From contig NZ_JADMLB010000043.1 of the NCBI RefSeq assembly GCF_015482765.1, positions 1 through 64,000 of the forward strand: DNA of 64,000 nucleotides, given 5' to 3'. How positions within the stretch are numbered: the first letter of the stretch is position 1; every line of letters begins with the position of its first letter. The DNA is from Halodesulfovibrio sp. GTDB taxonomy: Bacteria > Desulfobacterota > Desulfovibrionia > Desulfovibrionales > Desulfovibrionaceae. The translations under genes and the position numbers were made by a program. This document shows, piece by piece, positions 32,539-41,869 of the stretch. The notes under the pieces are model-generated. The model made no database searches. It had not been told where the DNA came from and saw only the letters and a list, made by a program, of their open reading frames with translations.

Positions 32539-34812
32539 ATGGCACTTAGAAAACTGACGTTTATTCACAGATTATCCCTTAGGTGGAAATTGTTTCTCAC
32601 GCTTGTGTTATTCAGCGTGCTGCCTATCTGCGGGACATTAATTACGGTGCAGCAGCTGGAAACGGATATTAAAGAGTATCTGTATGAAAGCACCCGTAAT
32701 GACTTAGTGAAACAAGCCAGTAGATCTATAGAAAATGTTGCTGTTAATTCTGCTATGAGTCTGGAAAACAGCGAGCGAATGCGAAGTGTTATTGTAGATG
32801 TGGTTTCTCTGATTGCTGAGCATTTTCTAAGTATGGCTCCTGTTGAAAAAACAAAGTTGCTATACACCGATCAAATCAATCCTAAAATTCCTTATCCGAA
32901 AGATCTTGTGGTTGATCCGCTCTATGCTCCGACTCGTGAGTATATGATCAAATATGACAGTACCATAAGCAAGTATATTTCCCTTGGTAATATTGCCTTT
33001 TATGTTTCTGATAATTCCACTCAACCTGCGGTTGCAAAGCTTGAAGCTGAAAAATTAGTGCGCCTGTTTCCTTTGTTTCAGGAATTGAAAAAATCATACG
33101 GCTCATTTATTTATAACCTGTATATTGCAACTAATTCCGGACTGTTAGCATATTACCCGGCTCATGGAGGGATTCCTAAAGGATATGACCCTCGAGAGCG
33201 CCTTTGGTACCGGCTTGCTGTAGAAGAAAAGCAAATCGTATGGCGTGCACCGTTGCGGGATATTTCAACCGGCAGACTTTTATTTACCGTGTCCAAACCG
33301 CTGTTTGATAAGCAGCAGAATATTCTCGGTGTTGTTGGGTTGGATATCTTAATGGAACAGGGGCTTTCCGGCGGTAGTATGGCGGCAGCATGGTCAAACC
33401 ATGCCCGATTAATTCTTGCAGAAGAAGCCGATGACAAACGAACCGGCAGTGCAGGGCTGCGTGTTATCGCGCACGCATTCAGACGTGATAAGAATGACGA
33501 AAAATATACATGGGTTATGGGCGGTTCGAAGCAGGAGTGGATTAAGTTTAGCGATAATGAATCAAAAGCAAAATTTATGAATGCTATTGCTTCCGGAACT
33601 TCTGGAACCCTACTTATGCCGTGGGGTGGGAAATCCTGCCTCGTGGCGTGGGCGCCGTTTAAAGATAGTAGTTATTTCATTACTGTTGTTCCGGAAGAAG
33701 ATGTAATGCAGCTTACGAATAAGATTCTTGCTTATTTGTATTGGGCAAGCTCAGCGCAGCAGCGAGTAGTAGAAATAGCTGTGGTTGTAATTATCTTTTT
33801 GACATTCCTTTTTGCCGTTTATGCCAGCCAGACAATATCCAAGCCGATGAATTTGATGGTGGATGCATTCAGGGAACTGGCTCAAGGTAACTTTGGTGCG
33901 CGTGTTGATTTTAAAACCGGTGATGAACGTGATACCCTTGTGGAAACGTTTAACCGGATTGGTCCTCAACTCGAACACCTGCTTGAAACACAACAGGCAT
34001 TAGACGTAGCACATGAAATTCAGGAAAACCTGCTTCCGGCGCGCAGTCCCAAATTCCCCGGTTGGCAGATTTCCGGTGCTATCAGGTACTGCGACCAAAC
34101 AGGTGGGGACTACTACGATTACTATATGACAGCCTGTGATGGGGATCCTGTTCTATCAGTTGTTGTCGGTGATGTTTCGGGGCATGGCGTTGCCTCTGCT
34201 TTGCTTATGACTACGGCTAGAGCTTTACTGCGAGTACATACAGAGTGTGCCAGAATCAGGCCTTCACATCGTGTGTCTCAGGTAAGTAACTTGTTGGCAC
34301 AGGATGTTCATGGGACAGGGCAGTTTATGACCTTGTTTTATCTGGAAATTATGGCAGATAATGACATTGTTCGGTGGGTACGGGCTGGGCACGATCCTGC
34401 TATTGTGTATTTGCCAGAACAGGATGAATTTACAGAACTGCGGGGTAAGGGGCTTCCTCTTGGTGTGATTGAACGTTTTGAATATGAAGAGAGTGAGGTG
34501 GAACTTACCCAGCAAGGAGCCATTATCCTTCTGGGAACGGACGGCATATGGGAAGCAAGAAAAAGCGGATACGGTGAACTGTATGGTAAAGATCGCGTCC
34601 GTGATTTAATTCGTGAACATGCTTCAAAGTCAGCAGAAGAGATACGGGATTATGTACTTTCCGCTGTAGAGAGATGGCAGAAGAATGTTCCTAACGCCGA
34701 TGATGTAACATTGGTTGTTCTTAAAAAAGATAGAAAAGCGAATAAGGGTTGTGAAGATGTAACAATCTGCAATCTTGATTTCTTTATTCAAGGTAAGGAC
34801 AAGGATGAATAA
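32539..34812 (+). CDS. Membrane-bound SpoIIE-type serine phosphatase with extracytoplasmic sensor and HAMP
   Basis: A 757-residue sensor phosphatase. A membrane segment near residues 18-40 is followed by a long extracytoplasmic Cache-like sensor (about 45-410, including YDPRERLWYRLAVEEKQIVW). A second span near residues 415-435 (VVEIAVVVIIFLTFLFAVY) leads to a HAMP domain (about 436-490). The C-terminal PP2C phosphatase (about 510-745) has the metal-binding VVGDVSGHGVASALL and LGTDGIWEARKSG. It should dephosphorylate a STAS antagonist. The frame is open from 32458, but ATG at 32539 is the best start although its ribosome binding site is weak. Its end overlaps the kinase gene by eight bases. 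Confidence 0.9.
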   Translation: MALRKLTFIHRLSLRWKLFLTLVLFSVLPICGTLITVQQLETDIKEYLYESTRNDLVKQASRSIENVAVNSAMSLENSERMRSVIVDVVSLIAEHFLSMAPVEKTKLLYTDQINPKIPYPKDLVVDPLYAPTREYMIKYDSTISKYISLGNIAFYVSDNSTQPAVAKLEAEKLVRLFPLFQELKKSYGSFIYNLYIATNSGLLAYYPAHGGIPKGYDPRERLWYRLAVEEKQIVWRAPLRDISTGRLLFTVSKPLFDKQQNILGVVGLDILMEQGLSGGSMAAAWSNHARLILAEEADDKRTGSAGLRVIAHAFRRDKNDEKYTWVMGGSKQEWIKFSDNESKAKFMNAIASGTSGTLLMPWGGKSCLVAWAPFKDSSYFITVVPEEDVMQLTNKILAYLYWASSAQQRVVEIAVVVIIFLTFLFAVYASQTISKPMNLMVDAFRELAQGNFGARVDFKTGDERDTLVETFNRIGPQLEHLLETQQALDVAHEIQENLLPARSPKFPGWQISGAIRYCDQTGGDYYDYYMTACDGDPVLSVVVGDVSGHGVASALLMTTARALLRVHTECARIRPSHRVSQVSNLLAQDVHGTGQFMTLFYLEIMADNDIVRWVRAGHDPAIVYLPEQDEFTELRGKGLPLGVIERFEYEESEVELTQQGAIILLGTDGIWEARKSGYGELYGKDRVRDLIREHASKSAEEIRDYVLSAVERWQKNVPNADDVTLVVLKKDRKANKGCEDVTICNLDFFIQGKDKDE

Positions 34813-35245
34813 CGGACGCATATGCTATAGATTGGTGATTCATACAAGAGATGAATTCATCAAACTCGTTTCAGCAATAGACGATATGGCTGAAAAGAGA
34901 TCTATTGCGCCATCCGTTGTATTCAAAATTACGCTTGCACTTGATGAATTGATAAGTAATATTTTCGATTATGCATTCGAGGATACACAGGAACCAGAGG
35001 TTGATGTTGTCGTTTGCATTGATCGAGGTGTTTTTTATGCCAAGATTATAGATAGCGGTATTGCATTTGATATTTCTAAAATTCAAGAGCCGGAATTTGA
35101 TAAGCCGATAGGGGAAAGGAAAAAGCCTGTAGGGGGCATGGGGGTTCATTTAGTACGTAAGCTCATGGATTCTTTCACGTACTATCGGTATAACGGCAAA
35201 AATTATGTTTTGATTTGTACTAAAATAGATCCGGAAACTCATTAG
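34805..35245 (+). CDS. RsbW-like anti-sigma factor serine kinase
   Basis: A 146-residue HATPase_c protein of the RsbW/SpoIIAB kinase type, which phosphorylates a STAS partner and may hold a sigma factor or other target. It has the N-box ALDELISNIFDYAF, the G1 box IIDSGIAFD, and GGMGVHLVRKLMD. ATG at 34805 overlaps the phosphatase gene and follows AAGGACAAGG. No sigma factor gene is in the window, so the final target of the switch is unknown. Confidence 0.9.
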   Translation: MNNGRICYRLVIHTRDEFIKLVSAIDDMAEKRSIAPSVVFKITLALDELISNIFDYAFEDTQEPEVDVVVCIDRGVFYAKIIDSGIAFDISKIQEPEFDKPIGERKKPVGGMGVHLVRKLMDSFTYYRYNGKNYVLICTKIDPETH

Positions 35246-35258
35246 AAAGGAGCCAGAT

Positions 35259-35591
35259 ATGGCATTAACAACCATTGAACTACCTAATTGCACGGTTCTT
35301 GCCATGAGTAACCGCCTTGACGGTTCCCATACCAAAGAGCTTGAAACAAAAGTTGAAGAGCTTATAGGCGGCGGAAGTTCCCGTATTCTTTTTGATTTTG
35401 AAGAGCTTGATTACATTAATAGTGCAGGACTGCGCGTGCTTGTCATGGCATATCAGCAATTACAGCCTAATGGGGGTAAGGTTGCGGTATGTTGTGCCCG
35501 TGATTATATACAGGAAGTGTTTGAAATTTCAGGGTATGATCAATTGTTTGGCATGTACACAACCCGCGATGATGCTGTGAGTGATTTTTAG
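35259..35591 (+). CDS. STAS domain anti-sigma factor antagonist
   Basis: A 110-residue single STAS domain protein (SpoIIAA/RsbV type). The phosphorylatable serine lies in DYINSAGLRVLVMAY. It would be phosphorylated by the kinase encoded just upstream and dephosphorylated by the SpoIIE-type phosphatase, completing a partner-switching module. GAAAGGAG precedes the ATG. A terminator follows at 35714-35748. Confidence 0.93.
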   Translation: MALTTIELPNCTVLAMSNRLDGSHTKELETKVEELIGGGSSRILFDFEELDYINSAGLRVLVMAYQQLQPNGGKVAVCCARDYIQEVFEISGYDQLFGMYTTRDDAVSDF

Positions 35592-35713
35592 CGCAGCCGT
35601 TTGAGCATCCGGTCTACTATGACAGAAAGGCAGGCTGTGCCAAGCTGTTTACTTTTTGTTTCAGCTTTTGTGCTTTGGTTACAGAGTGGACTGTCTTTTG
35701 TAGTATTACAAAT

Positions 35714-35748
35714 AAAAACCGACCAGCGATTATTGCTGGTCGGTTTTT
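35714..35748. terminator. Bidirectional terminator
   Basis: AACCGACCAGC and GCTGGTCGGTT enclose a seven-base loop, with T-runs on both strands, between the convergent STAS and mobB genes. Confidence 0.92.
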
Positions 35749-35751
35749 TTA

Positions 35752-36462
35752 TTAAGAAATTTTGATTTCAACTTTACTGCCGGGAGCATAGCCCTTTAAC
35801 GAGCCAAGCATTCCTTCAATTGAACCACGTATTATGTTTTCAACGAAGGGGTTAAGGCCAACAGGGGAGCCATTTACTGTAATCGACATGGAAGCATTGT
35901 TGACCGACTTGCATGCTTTCATAGTGGCTTTTCCTGCTACAATTTTCTGGGCTATAACTTCGCATGTTTCTTCACCGCATGCACCACAGTCCAGTGCAGG
36001 GAGCATGAATCCTTTTTCTTCAATACAGTCTACAAGTTCTTCCAGAGTGGCGTCGGTGTAGTTTGGAAGCTCGGCCGCACCAAGATCACCGAATGATGCA
36101 ATAGCCAGCCCTCTGTCCAGCGCTTCTTGTTCTTCAGGAGCGCGAAGAAGAATAACGCGGGGCAGCCAGCTGAGTGTTTTTCCACCTTCGATCAGTAAGT
36201 AATCGGCTTGTGCTAGCGGCAGCACGTCCGGCAGCATCTTTTTTTCTCCCCAGTGGATAGCGCATTCCTTTTCACTGAGTCCGATTACCGTACGGTTTTC
36301 TTTTGCGAAGTTACCTGTGTCGGTGTCCGGTGTTGAAAGTCCAGAGTGTGTAAATTTTGCAATGGTAACGCTTTTTCCGCGTGCTTCAAGAGCATCTGCA
36401 AGTTTACGTGTGAGGGTAGTTTTTCCTGACTTTTTGTATCCGACAATACTGACAGCTTTCAT
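35752..36462 (-). CDS. mobB: Molybdopterin-guanine dinucleotide biosynthesis protein MobB with C-terminal Fe-S motif
   Basis: A 236-residue GTP-binding MobB that assists guanylation of the molybdenum/tungsten cofactor. The P-loop is GYKKSGKTTL (residues 8-17), and YLLIEGGKTLSWLPRVIL follows. After the MobB part comes C159-x2-C162-x4-C167-x16-C184 (DCGACGEETCEV), the spacing of the small [4Fe-4S] domain found in RnfB-type proteins. This extension is absent from E. coli MobB. ATG at 36462 with GAGG upstream is the start; the longer frame has no such support. It lies downstream of fdhAB on the same strand but after a terminator. Confidence 0.85.
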   Translation of the reverse strand: MKAVSIVGYKKSGKTTLTRKLADALEARGKSVTIAKFTHSGLSTPDTDTGNFAKENRTVIGLSEKECAIHWGEKKMLPDVLPLAQADYLLIEGGKTLSWLPRVILLRAPEEQEALDRGLAIASFGDLGAAELPNYTDATLEELVDCIEEKGFMLPALDCGACGEETCEVIAQKIVAGKATMKACKSVNNASMSITVNGSPVGLNPFVENIIRGSIEGMLGSLKGYAPGSKVEIKIS

Positions 36463-36549
36463 AGTGGGGACCTCAAATTGTAGTGTAAAAAAACAGTTTC
36501 GCTTTTGAATTATGAAAAAGCAAGTGTTGTTCAATGTGCGGCATGAAGG

Positions 36550-36597
36550 TTGTATAATAAAAAGAAAAGAGGCACGCAGCAGATGCCACGCGCCTCT
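36550..36597 (-). terminator. Terminator after fdhB
   Basis: AGAGGC and GCCTCT enclose further GC-rich pairing (CGTGGC with GCTGCG, imperfect) and are followed on the minus strand by TTTTCTTTTTATTAT. It lies about 20 bases past the fdhB stop codon and would separate fdhAB from mobB. Confidence 0.8.
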
Positions 36598-36617
36598 ATA
36601 TGCGGAGTTAAGGTTAT

Positions 36618-37328
36618 TTATGCCTTTGTTGTGCCGAGCAAGCGGGCAAACATTTGTTTACGGTTCATCATTGTCGGTGATGCAGAGGCAATCGCTTTCT
36701 CAAAGTATTTTGTCGGATCCTGTTGGAAGAGGTAGACGACGCGAACGTCTTCTGGATCTCCCAGAACAGCTTCTGGGTATCTTTTTTGAGCAGCAGCGAG
36801 ACGTTCCTGTGCGAGTGCATCAATCTCTTCTTCTTCTCCGAAGGACATAGCACCTGTCGGGCAGGAAAGAACGCAGGCTGGCTTCATGCCGTTCTGAATG
36901 CGGTCAATGCACATGTCACACTTGGAAAGCTGACCTGTTACAGGGTCTTTGCGAGGGATATCATATGGACATGCTTCGCGGACGCCTTCAGCATCAACAT
37001 TTTTTGTGTATTCAGTGAAAATGACTGCTCCGGTGGCTTCGTCTTGAATGACAGCTCGTTCGTCATCAAGTTCCGCCTGCCCCAGACAAGGAGGCTCGTA
37101 GCAGTGACGGCACTGCTCTGGGAAAAACAGCCAGTCTACTTTGCCGTCGTTAACAATTTCTTCAAAACGAACAAGCCGTAGAGTATTGAAGCTTAAATCT
37201 TTGGGGTTCTGGTGTGAGCCCCAGTTGACGGTTGCTTCAGCCGGAAGCTTTTTCCATTGCTTGCACGCTACCTGACAGCCACGGCATGCCGTGCAGCGGG
37301 TAAGGTCGACGAGGAATTTTTTAGCCAT
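36618..37328 (-). CDS. fdhB: Formate dehydrogenase iron-sulfur (beta) subunit
   Basis: A 236-residue electron-transfer subunit with cysteine groups for four [4Fe-4S] clusters: CTACRGCQVACKQW, FFPEQCRHCYEPPC, CPYDIPRKDPVTGQLSKCDM plus the following Cys, and CVLSCPTGAM. It has no signal peptide of its own and should cross the membrane together with the Tat-signal alpha subunit. It begins three bases after the fdhA stop. No C-terminal membrane anchor and no cytochrome gene follow, so the enzyme is a soluble periplasmic alpha-beta type whose acceptor would be a periplasmic cytochrome c3. Confidence 0.95.
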   Translation of the reverse strand: MAKKFLVDLTRCTACRGCQVACKQWKKLPAEATVNWGSHQNPKDLSFNTLRLVRFEEIVNDGKVDWLFFPEQCRHCYEPPCLGQAELDDERAVIQDEATGAVIFTEYTKNVDAEGVREACPYDIPRKDPVTGQLSKCDMCIDRIQNGMKPACVLSCPTGAMSFGEEEEIDALAQERLAAAQKRYPEAVLGDPEDVRVVYLFQQDPTKYFEKAIASASPTMMNRKQMFARLLGTTKA

Positions 37329-37331
37329 GGC

Positions 37332-40300
37332 TTACGCTCCCTTTATCTTGCTCACGTTAACCATGAACGCCTTTGTTTCCGGAATACCGGTGTTCGGGTC
37401 GCCCACAGAAGGAGTGAGGAGGTTTGCAGAATCACCACCGTGTTTCGGTGTCACCCAGCCGTAGTGCCAAGGAAGACCCACAAGGTGGACATCCTGACCA
37501 TGCACTTTGTATGGCTTGATGCGTTTTGTCACGATGGCAACACATTCGAGCTTACCGCGCAGGCTTGAAACATGAACAGTCTCGCCGTTGGCAATATTTT
37601 CTTTCTTTGCCAGTTCTTCACTGATTTCACAGAACAACTGAGGTTCTGTTTCAATCAACCAACCCTGATAACGGGTCATAAGACCTGTCTGCCAATGTTC
37701 GGTTACACGGTATGTTGTACCGACGTATGGGAAGCGCGGGTTGGCAACTGCTTTTTCTTCACCTTCAATCTGGTACGCTGTCGGGTTGTGCAGTCGTGAT
37801 GAGAACGGGTTCTTCGCAATTGGACATTCAATTGGTTCGTAGTGCTCAGGGAACGGTCCTTCAGCGCGTCCCGGACCGTAGATCTGTCCAAAACCGTGCT
37901 TGCGCATAATGAACGCATGCTTTGTACCAGGTTTCCAACCACCGTCAGGTACGTCGCCCTGCCACTTTGTGGTATCACCTGTCCATTTGATAACAGCTTT
38001 TTTCGGTGCGTACGGCTTACCGGTCAAGTCAACAGATGCTCTGTTGTAGAGAATACGGCGGTTTACAGGCCAACACCATGCCCAGTTAGGGTACAGCCCG
38101 ATATTAGCCTGTGCGTCGTTCTGTTTTTTATCACGACGTGCAGCCATGTTGCCTTTATCTGTGTAGGAACCACAGTAGAGCCAGTTACCGGAACAAGTGG
38201 AACCGTCATCTTTAAGGTACGCGAAGCTAGGCACTTGCTGACCTTTTTTAAACTGCTTCCCTTTCACTTCAGTATCTTTCAGGAAGTAGCCATTGATGAG
38301 TTTGGCGATTCCGTGAGGATCGAAATGGCCATGGCTGTTCTGCCAGTCACTGAGTTCGAGTCCTACGATAGGATCAGGGTAGGAACCGCCCTCAGTTCTG
38401 TAGAGCTGCTGGATGCGGTCGGTGAGTTTAAGGATGATGTCACCGTCCGGAAGTGTTTCGCCATATGGCTTCGGTCCCTGATAACGCCACTGCATCCAGC
38501 GGCCGGAGTTGGTAACAGAGCCTTCTTTTTCGATGGAAACCGCACACGGCAGGAAGAATACTTCTGTTTTGATGTCCTTCGGATTCATATTCGGGCCGCG
38601 CCAGAAGGAAGCTGTTTCGTTATCGAAGATGTTTACGTTAACAAGCCAGTCCAGTTCGGCCATAGCTTCGCGGTTTTTATTTGCGTTTGCACCGCCGCAG
38701 GCAGGGTTCTGTCCCCATGCAAAGAAGCCATCAAACTGCCCCTTATGCATTTTTTCAAACATGGAGAGCCAGTAATATTCTGTCATCGGCTTGTGGGCAT
38801 CAAGTTTCGGCAGCATTTCATACCCTTTCTCAGGGGATGCTTCCGGATACATGGCCTTTACGAAGCTGGAAACATACTTAGGCTTGTTGCCCCACCAGTT
38901 AGCGGACATAGGATCTGCGGACTGCGGGGTACAGTTTTTATTGTATGCTGCAAGGTCTGCCCATTTGGATTTCGGTGTGCCGAGATATCCTGGCAGAATA
39001 TGAACGAGAAGACAGTGGTCAGTGGAACCCTGTACGTTGGATTCACCACGCAGAGCGTTTACACCGCCGCCGGCAACACCGATGTTACCAAGCAGAAGCT
39101 GTACGATTGCCATTGTACGAATGTTCTGAACACCTACTGTATGCTGTGTCCAACCCATCGCGTACATGATGGTTGCAGATTTATCCGGAGCGCCGGAAGC
39201 TGCGTATGTTTCGTATACCTTAAGGATGTCTTCTTTCGGAGTGCCTGTTACTGTTGATACGGTGTCAACATCGTATCGTGCGAAATGCTTTTTGAGCAGG
39301 TTGAAAACACAACGCGGATTCTTCAACGTTTCGTCTCGAACCGGAACGCCTTTTTCATCCATTTCGAAAGCCCATTTGGACTTATCGTAGGAATTGGTTT
39401 TCGGGTCAAAGCCGGAGAATACACCGTCATCAAATTCGTAGTCTTTTCCGACTACAAAAGAAGCGTTGGTGTAATTGACCACATAATCGTGGAAGTGCTT
39501 GTTGTTATCGAGGATGTACTTAACGAGACCGCCAAGGAACGGAATGTCCGCACCGGAGCGAATTGGTGCGTATACATCACATTTGGTGGAAGTACGGGTG
39601 AAACGAGGGTCAACGTGGATGAGTGTTGCGCCCTTGTCTTTCGCCTTCATAACCCATTTAAATGAGATAGGGTGGTTTTCGGCAGCGTTACTGCCCATGA
39701 TTAATACACAGTCACTGTTCTTGAGGTCGATCCAGTGGTTCGTCATCGCACCGCGTCCAAACGACTCTGCCAGAGCCGCTACAGTTGCGCTGTGTCAGAT
39801 ACGCGCCTGATGCTCAATGTACACCAGGCCGAGAGATCTAAGTAATGACTGATATGCCCAGCATTCTTCGTTATCCATAGCTGCTGAGCCTGCGGAAGCA
39901 ATTGCTTCTGTGCGGTTAACCTGTTCCCCTTTCTCATTTTTGAGCTGGAAAGATTTATCGCGGGTTTTTTTTACGCGTTTAGCGATTTCGGTGAGCGCCC
40001 AGTCCCATGAGACCGGCTTCCACTCTGTGCTGTTGGGAGCACGATAGAGTGGAGTTTGAGGGCGGTTAGCGTTTTCGGCCAGCTGCCAGATGGAAGCGCC
40101 TTTTGCACACAGGGAGCCTTCGTTGATAGGGTGATCTGGATCACCTTCTACGTTAATTGCGCGTCCTGCTCCGTCCTTGGCTGTGTGTACAATAAGACCA
40201 CAACCTACAGCACAGTAACAGCAGACAGAAGTTGTCTGCTTGGCCCATTTAAGCTTTTGAAGCTCAGCTTTCGCAACGGTCGGCTTTAAAGAAATACCGA

Positions 40301-40370
40301 GTCCGCCAAATGCAGTTGCGGTGGCAGCACCTGCAGAAAGCTTGAGGAATTGCCTACGGGAGACTGTCAT
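37332..40370 (-). CDS. fdhA: Selenocysteine-containing formate dehydrogenase catalytic (alpha) subunit
   Basis: With the TGA at 39795-39797 read as selenocysteine the product has 1012 residues and Sec192 in EHQARIUHSAT, the ligand of the Mo or W atom. The N-terminus is a twin-arginine signal (SRRQFLKLSAGAA), so the enzyme is periplasmic. CCYCAVGCGLIVHT binds a [4Fe-4S] cluster. NNKHFHDYVVNYTNASFV, VMKAKDKGATLIHVDPR and NVGVAGGG-like NIGVAGGGVNALRG fit bis-MGD binding. It oxidises formate to CO2 in the periplasm. ATG at 40370, preceded by AGGAGG, starts the Tat signal. The apparent split into two frames is not a frameshift: both halves share one frame. Confidence 0.97.
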
Positions 40371-40395
40371 TGTTCCTCCTAGTAATGAAGCGTTG

Positions 40396-40632
40396 CTATC
40401 GGCCTCGTATTTCACGACCCAATGCTATTTGCAGACTGAAACCCGAGCCGTATCCATTACAGACAAGGAGAAGGTCTGGCAGCATGTGGCGTGAACAGAG
40501 AACTTTTTCATAACGGACCGGAATAAGGTGGCAACACGCAGCCCTGGCGGTTACGCCGGACAACGCTATTCCGAGTCCTGAAAAAGGAAGCAAAGCCGCT
40601 TCATTGTGTTGAGAACGAGTTGTACGTTCCAT
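40396..40632 (-). CDS. Possible small ORF upstream of fdhA (78 aa)
   Basis: An ORF from ATG 40632 (GGAAGG upstream) to TAG ends 25 bases before fdhA on the same strand. The product begins MERTTRSQHNEAALLPFSGL and contains ARAACCHL, VLCSRH and LLVCNGYG, so it has four cysteines in 78 residues. I do not recognise the family. Its position and ribosome binding site would make it the first gene of the fdh operon or a leader peptide; it could also be a chance ORF in the leader. Confidence 0.35.
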   Translation of the reverse strand: MERTTRSQHNEAALLPFSGLGIALSGVTARAACCHLIPVRYEKVLCSRHMLPDLLLVCNGYGSGFSLQIALGREIRGR

Positions 40633-40807
40633 AACAAAAATCCCTTCCAAAAATGATCACAGTGTTGGAGACACGAGTAATCGTTATGATGGATGTATTT
40701 TGCGGCTAACGGTGACAATCTTCAAAAGAAAAGAACTTAGAAGGTCTACTGCACTCGGTAAGGGGTGCATTTCCTTATATTACGAAGGGTTATGGGGTGT
40801 GCGTTTT

Positions 40808-40853
40808 TAATTACGCACGGTTTCGCACTACATATGCGCACAGTTCGGCACTA
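40808..40853. repeat. Tandem pair of 23-bp imperfect repeats upstream of fdhA
   Basis: Two adjacent 23-base units (40808-40830 and 40831-40853) match at 16 positions and share the core CGCACrGTTyssGCACTA on the plus strand. An inverted GTGCGT/ACGCAC pair (about 40800-40817) overlaps the first unit. They lie between the transposase-like gene and the fdh genes, where a regulator could bind. Confidence 0.5.
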
Positions 40854-40897
40854 GTTTTTGCATAACTATCTAACATGTATGTTTTTGTATTAGCTGC

Positions 40898-41773
40898 TTA
40901 CTTCTTGAAAGGATCAAAGTCCGGAACCAGATCGCATAACTGTGACAACAGAAGGGAGAGCATATCCCCTCCTTTGTTGTTGTAGCGAAATTCAAGTTCC
41001 TTGAGGTAGAGCGGGAAGCGTTGCGGCGTAATACCTTTGAAACGCTTCAAACGTGAGTGCCCGAATTCCCAGAAGGAGCCTTCTTTTATTGGGAAGTCAT
41101 GGTCATATTTACGTATGTACTCATAAGGAAGGGAGTCATCTCCGCACAAAATAAGGGCATCATACTGACGGTATTTTCCCGTATATATAATGTTACCTGC
41201 GCGGAAGAGAGTAAGGTGGAAGCTATGGTTAAAATGGAAAACGGTTTCAGCTTCAATGCCACTGACAAGGTCAATGAAGACCCAGCCATTGCGTTCCATA
41301 ATACCAAAGACAGGGATTGCACCTTTAGCACGTGCTGGTGGTGCACCTGTAAGTTTTTTACCTTTAATATATTTTCCGAGACCGGTTTCAGGGCCGAGTA
41401 ATTGGCGGGCATCTGTTGCATGGGCAAGCAGAGCAAAGCGGATAGTGGTTACGGCTTTATAGGCAGCGTTGTAGGAAAGATTAACTTCTTGTGCCAGTTC
41501 GTGCACAGTGTATTCCTGCAAAAACATATGTGCCAGATGAAGCCATGTAGACGGAGAAAGGCTGCCGTTATTTATCCAGCGTCCGCTGAAGTCCTGAAAG
41601 GTATATTTGCAAGTCGCACAGCGGTAACGACCCCCTGAAAGCGTGTAAAGTTTATGTTGTCCGCATCTTGGACAAAACCGAACGCCAGAAGGCCAGCAAA
41701 AAGAAAGAAGGTATTCTAATGCGGCTTCTTCAGAATCAAGCATTGAGATGTCAAAAACTGCTGTTTCTTGCAT
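40898..41773 (-). CDS. ISXO2/IS1595-like transposase-derived protein, apparently catalytically dead
   Basis: A 291-residue protein with the layout of ISXO2-type transposases: an N-terminal zinc ribbon (CPRCGQHKLYTLSGGRYRCA plus the next CxxC cysteine), a helix-turn-helix-like region (about residues 70-115, VHELAQEVNLSYNAAYKAV), and an RNase H-type core. The positions where relatives have the catalytic acids look changed: DE(S/T)Y(I/F/V)GG reads GPETGLGKYIKG, the SDGW motif reads YTGKYRQYD, and GIESFW reads KEGSFWEFG. No terminal inverted repeats or target duplication are visible. It may be a domesticated DNA-binding protein. It sits between the fdh operon and the sensor operon. Confidence 0.75.
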   Translation of the reverse strand: MQETAVFDISMLDSEEAALEYLLSFCWPSGVRFCPRCGQHKLYTLSGGRYRCATCKYTFQDFSGRWINNGSLSPSTWLHLAHMFLQEYTVHELAQEVNLSYNAAYKAVTTIRFALLAHATDARQLLGPETGLGKYIKGKKLTGAPPARAKGAIPVFGIMERNGWVFIDLVSGIEAETVFHFNHSFHLTLFRAGNIIYTGKYRQYDALILCGDDSLPYEYIRKYDHDFPIKEGSFWEFGHSRLKRFKGITPQRFPLYLKELEFRYNNKGGDMLSLLLSQLCDLVPDFDPFKK

Positions 41774-41869
41774 ACAGCTTAATTACTGCTAAAATGACAC
41801 TAGCGCAAGAACTACATTCTTTTTAGTTGGTTGCACAATCAAGGCGGGGAAAGATTAATGCGTTATAAA

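Noticed and set aside
37842-39257. 471-residue plus-strand ORF
   Set aside because: It lies wholly antisense to fdhA, whose frame has clear motifs; the translation has no recognisable domain and unusual composition, so it is a shadow ORF.
37332-40370. Apparent frameshift or gene split in fdhA
   Set aside because: Both halves are in one frame, separated by a single TGA at the position of the metal-ligating selenocysteine of formate dehydrogenases; it is a Sec codon.
40898-41773. Complete insertion sequence around the transposase-like gene
   Set aside because: I looked for terminal inverted repeats and target duplications on both sides and found none convincing, so no mobile element boundary is called.
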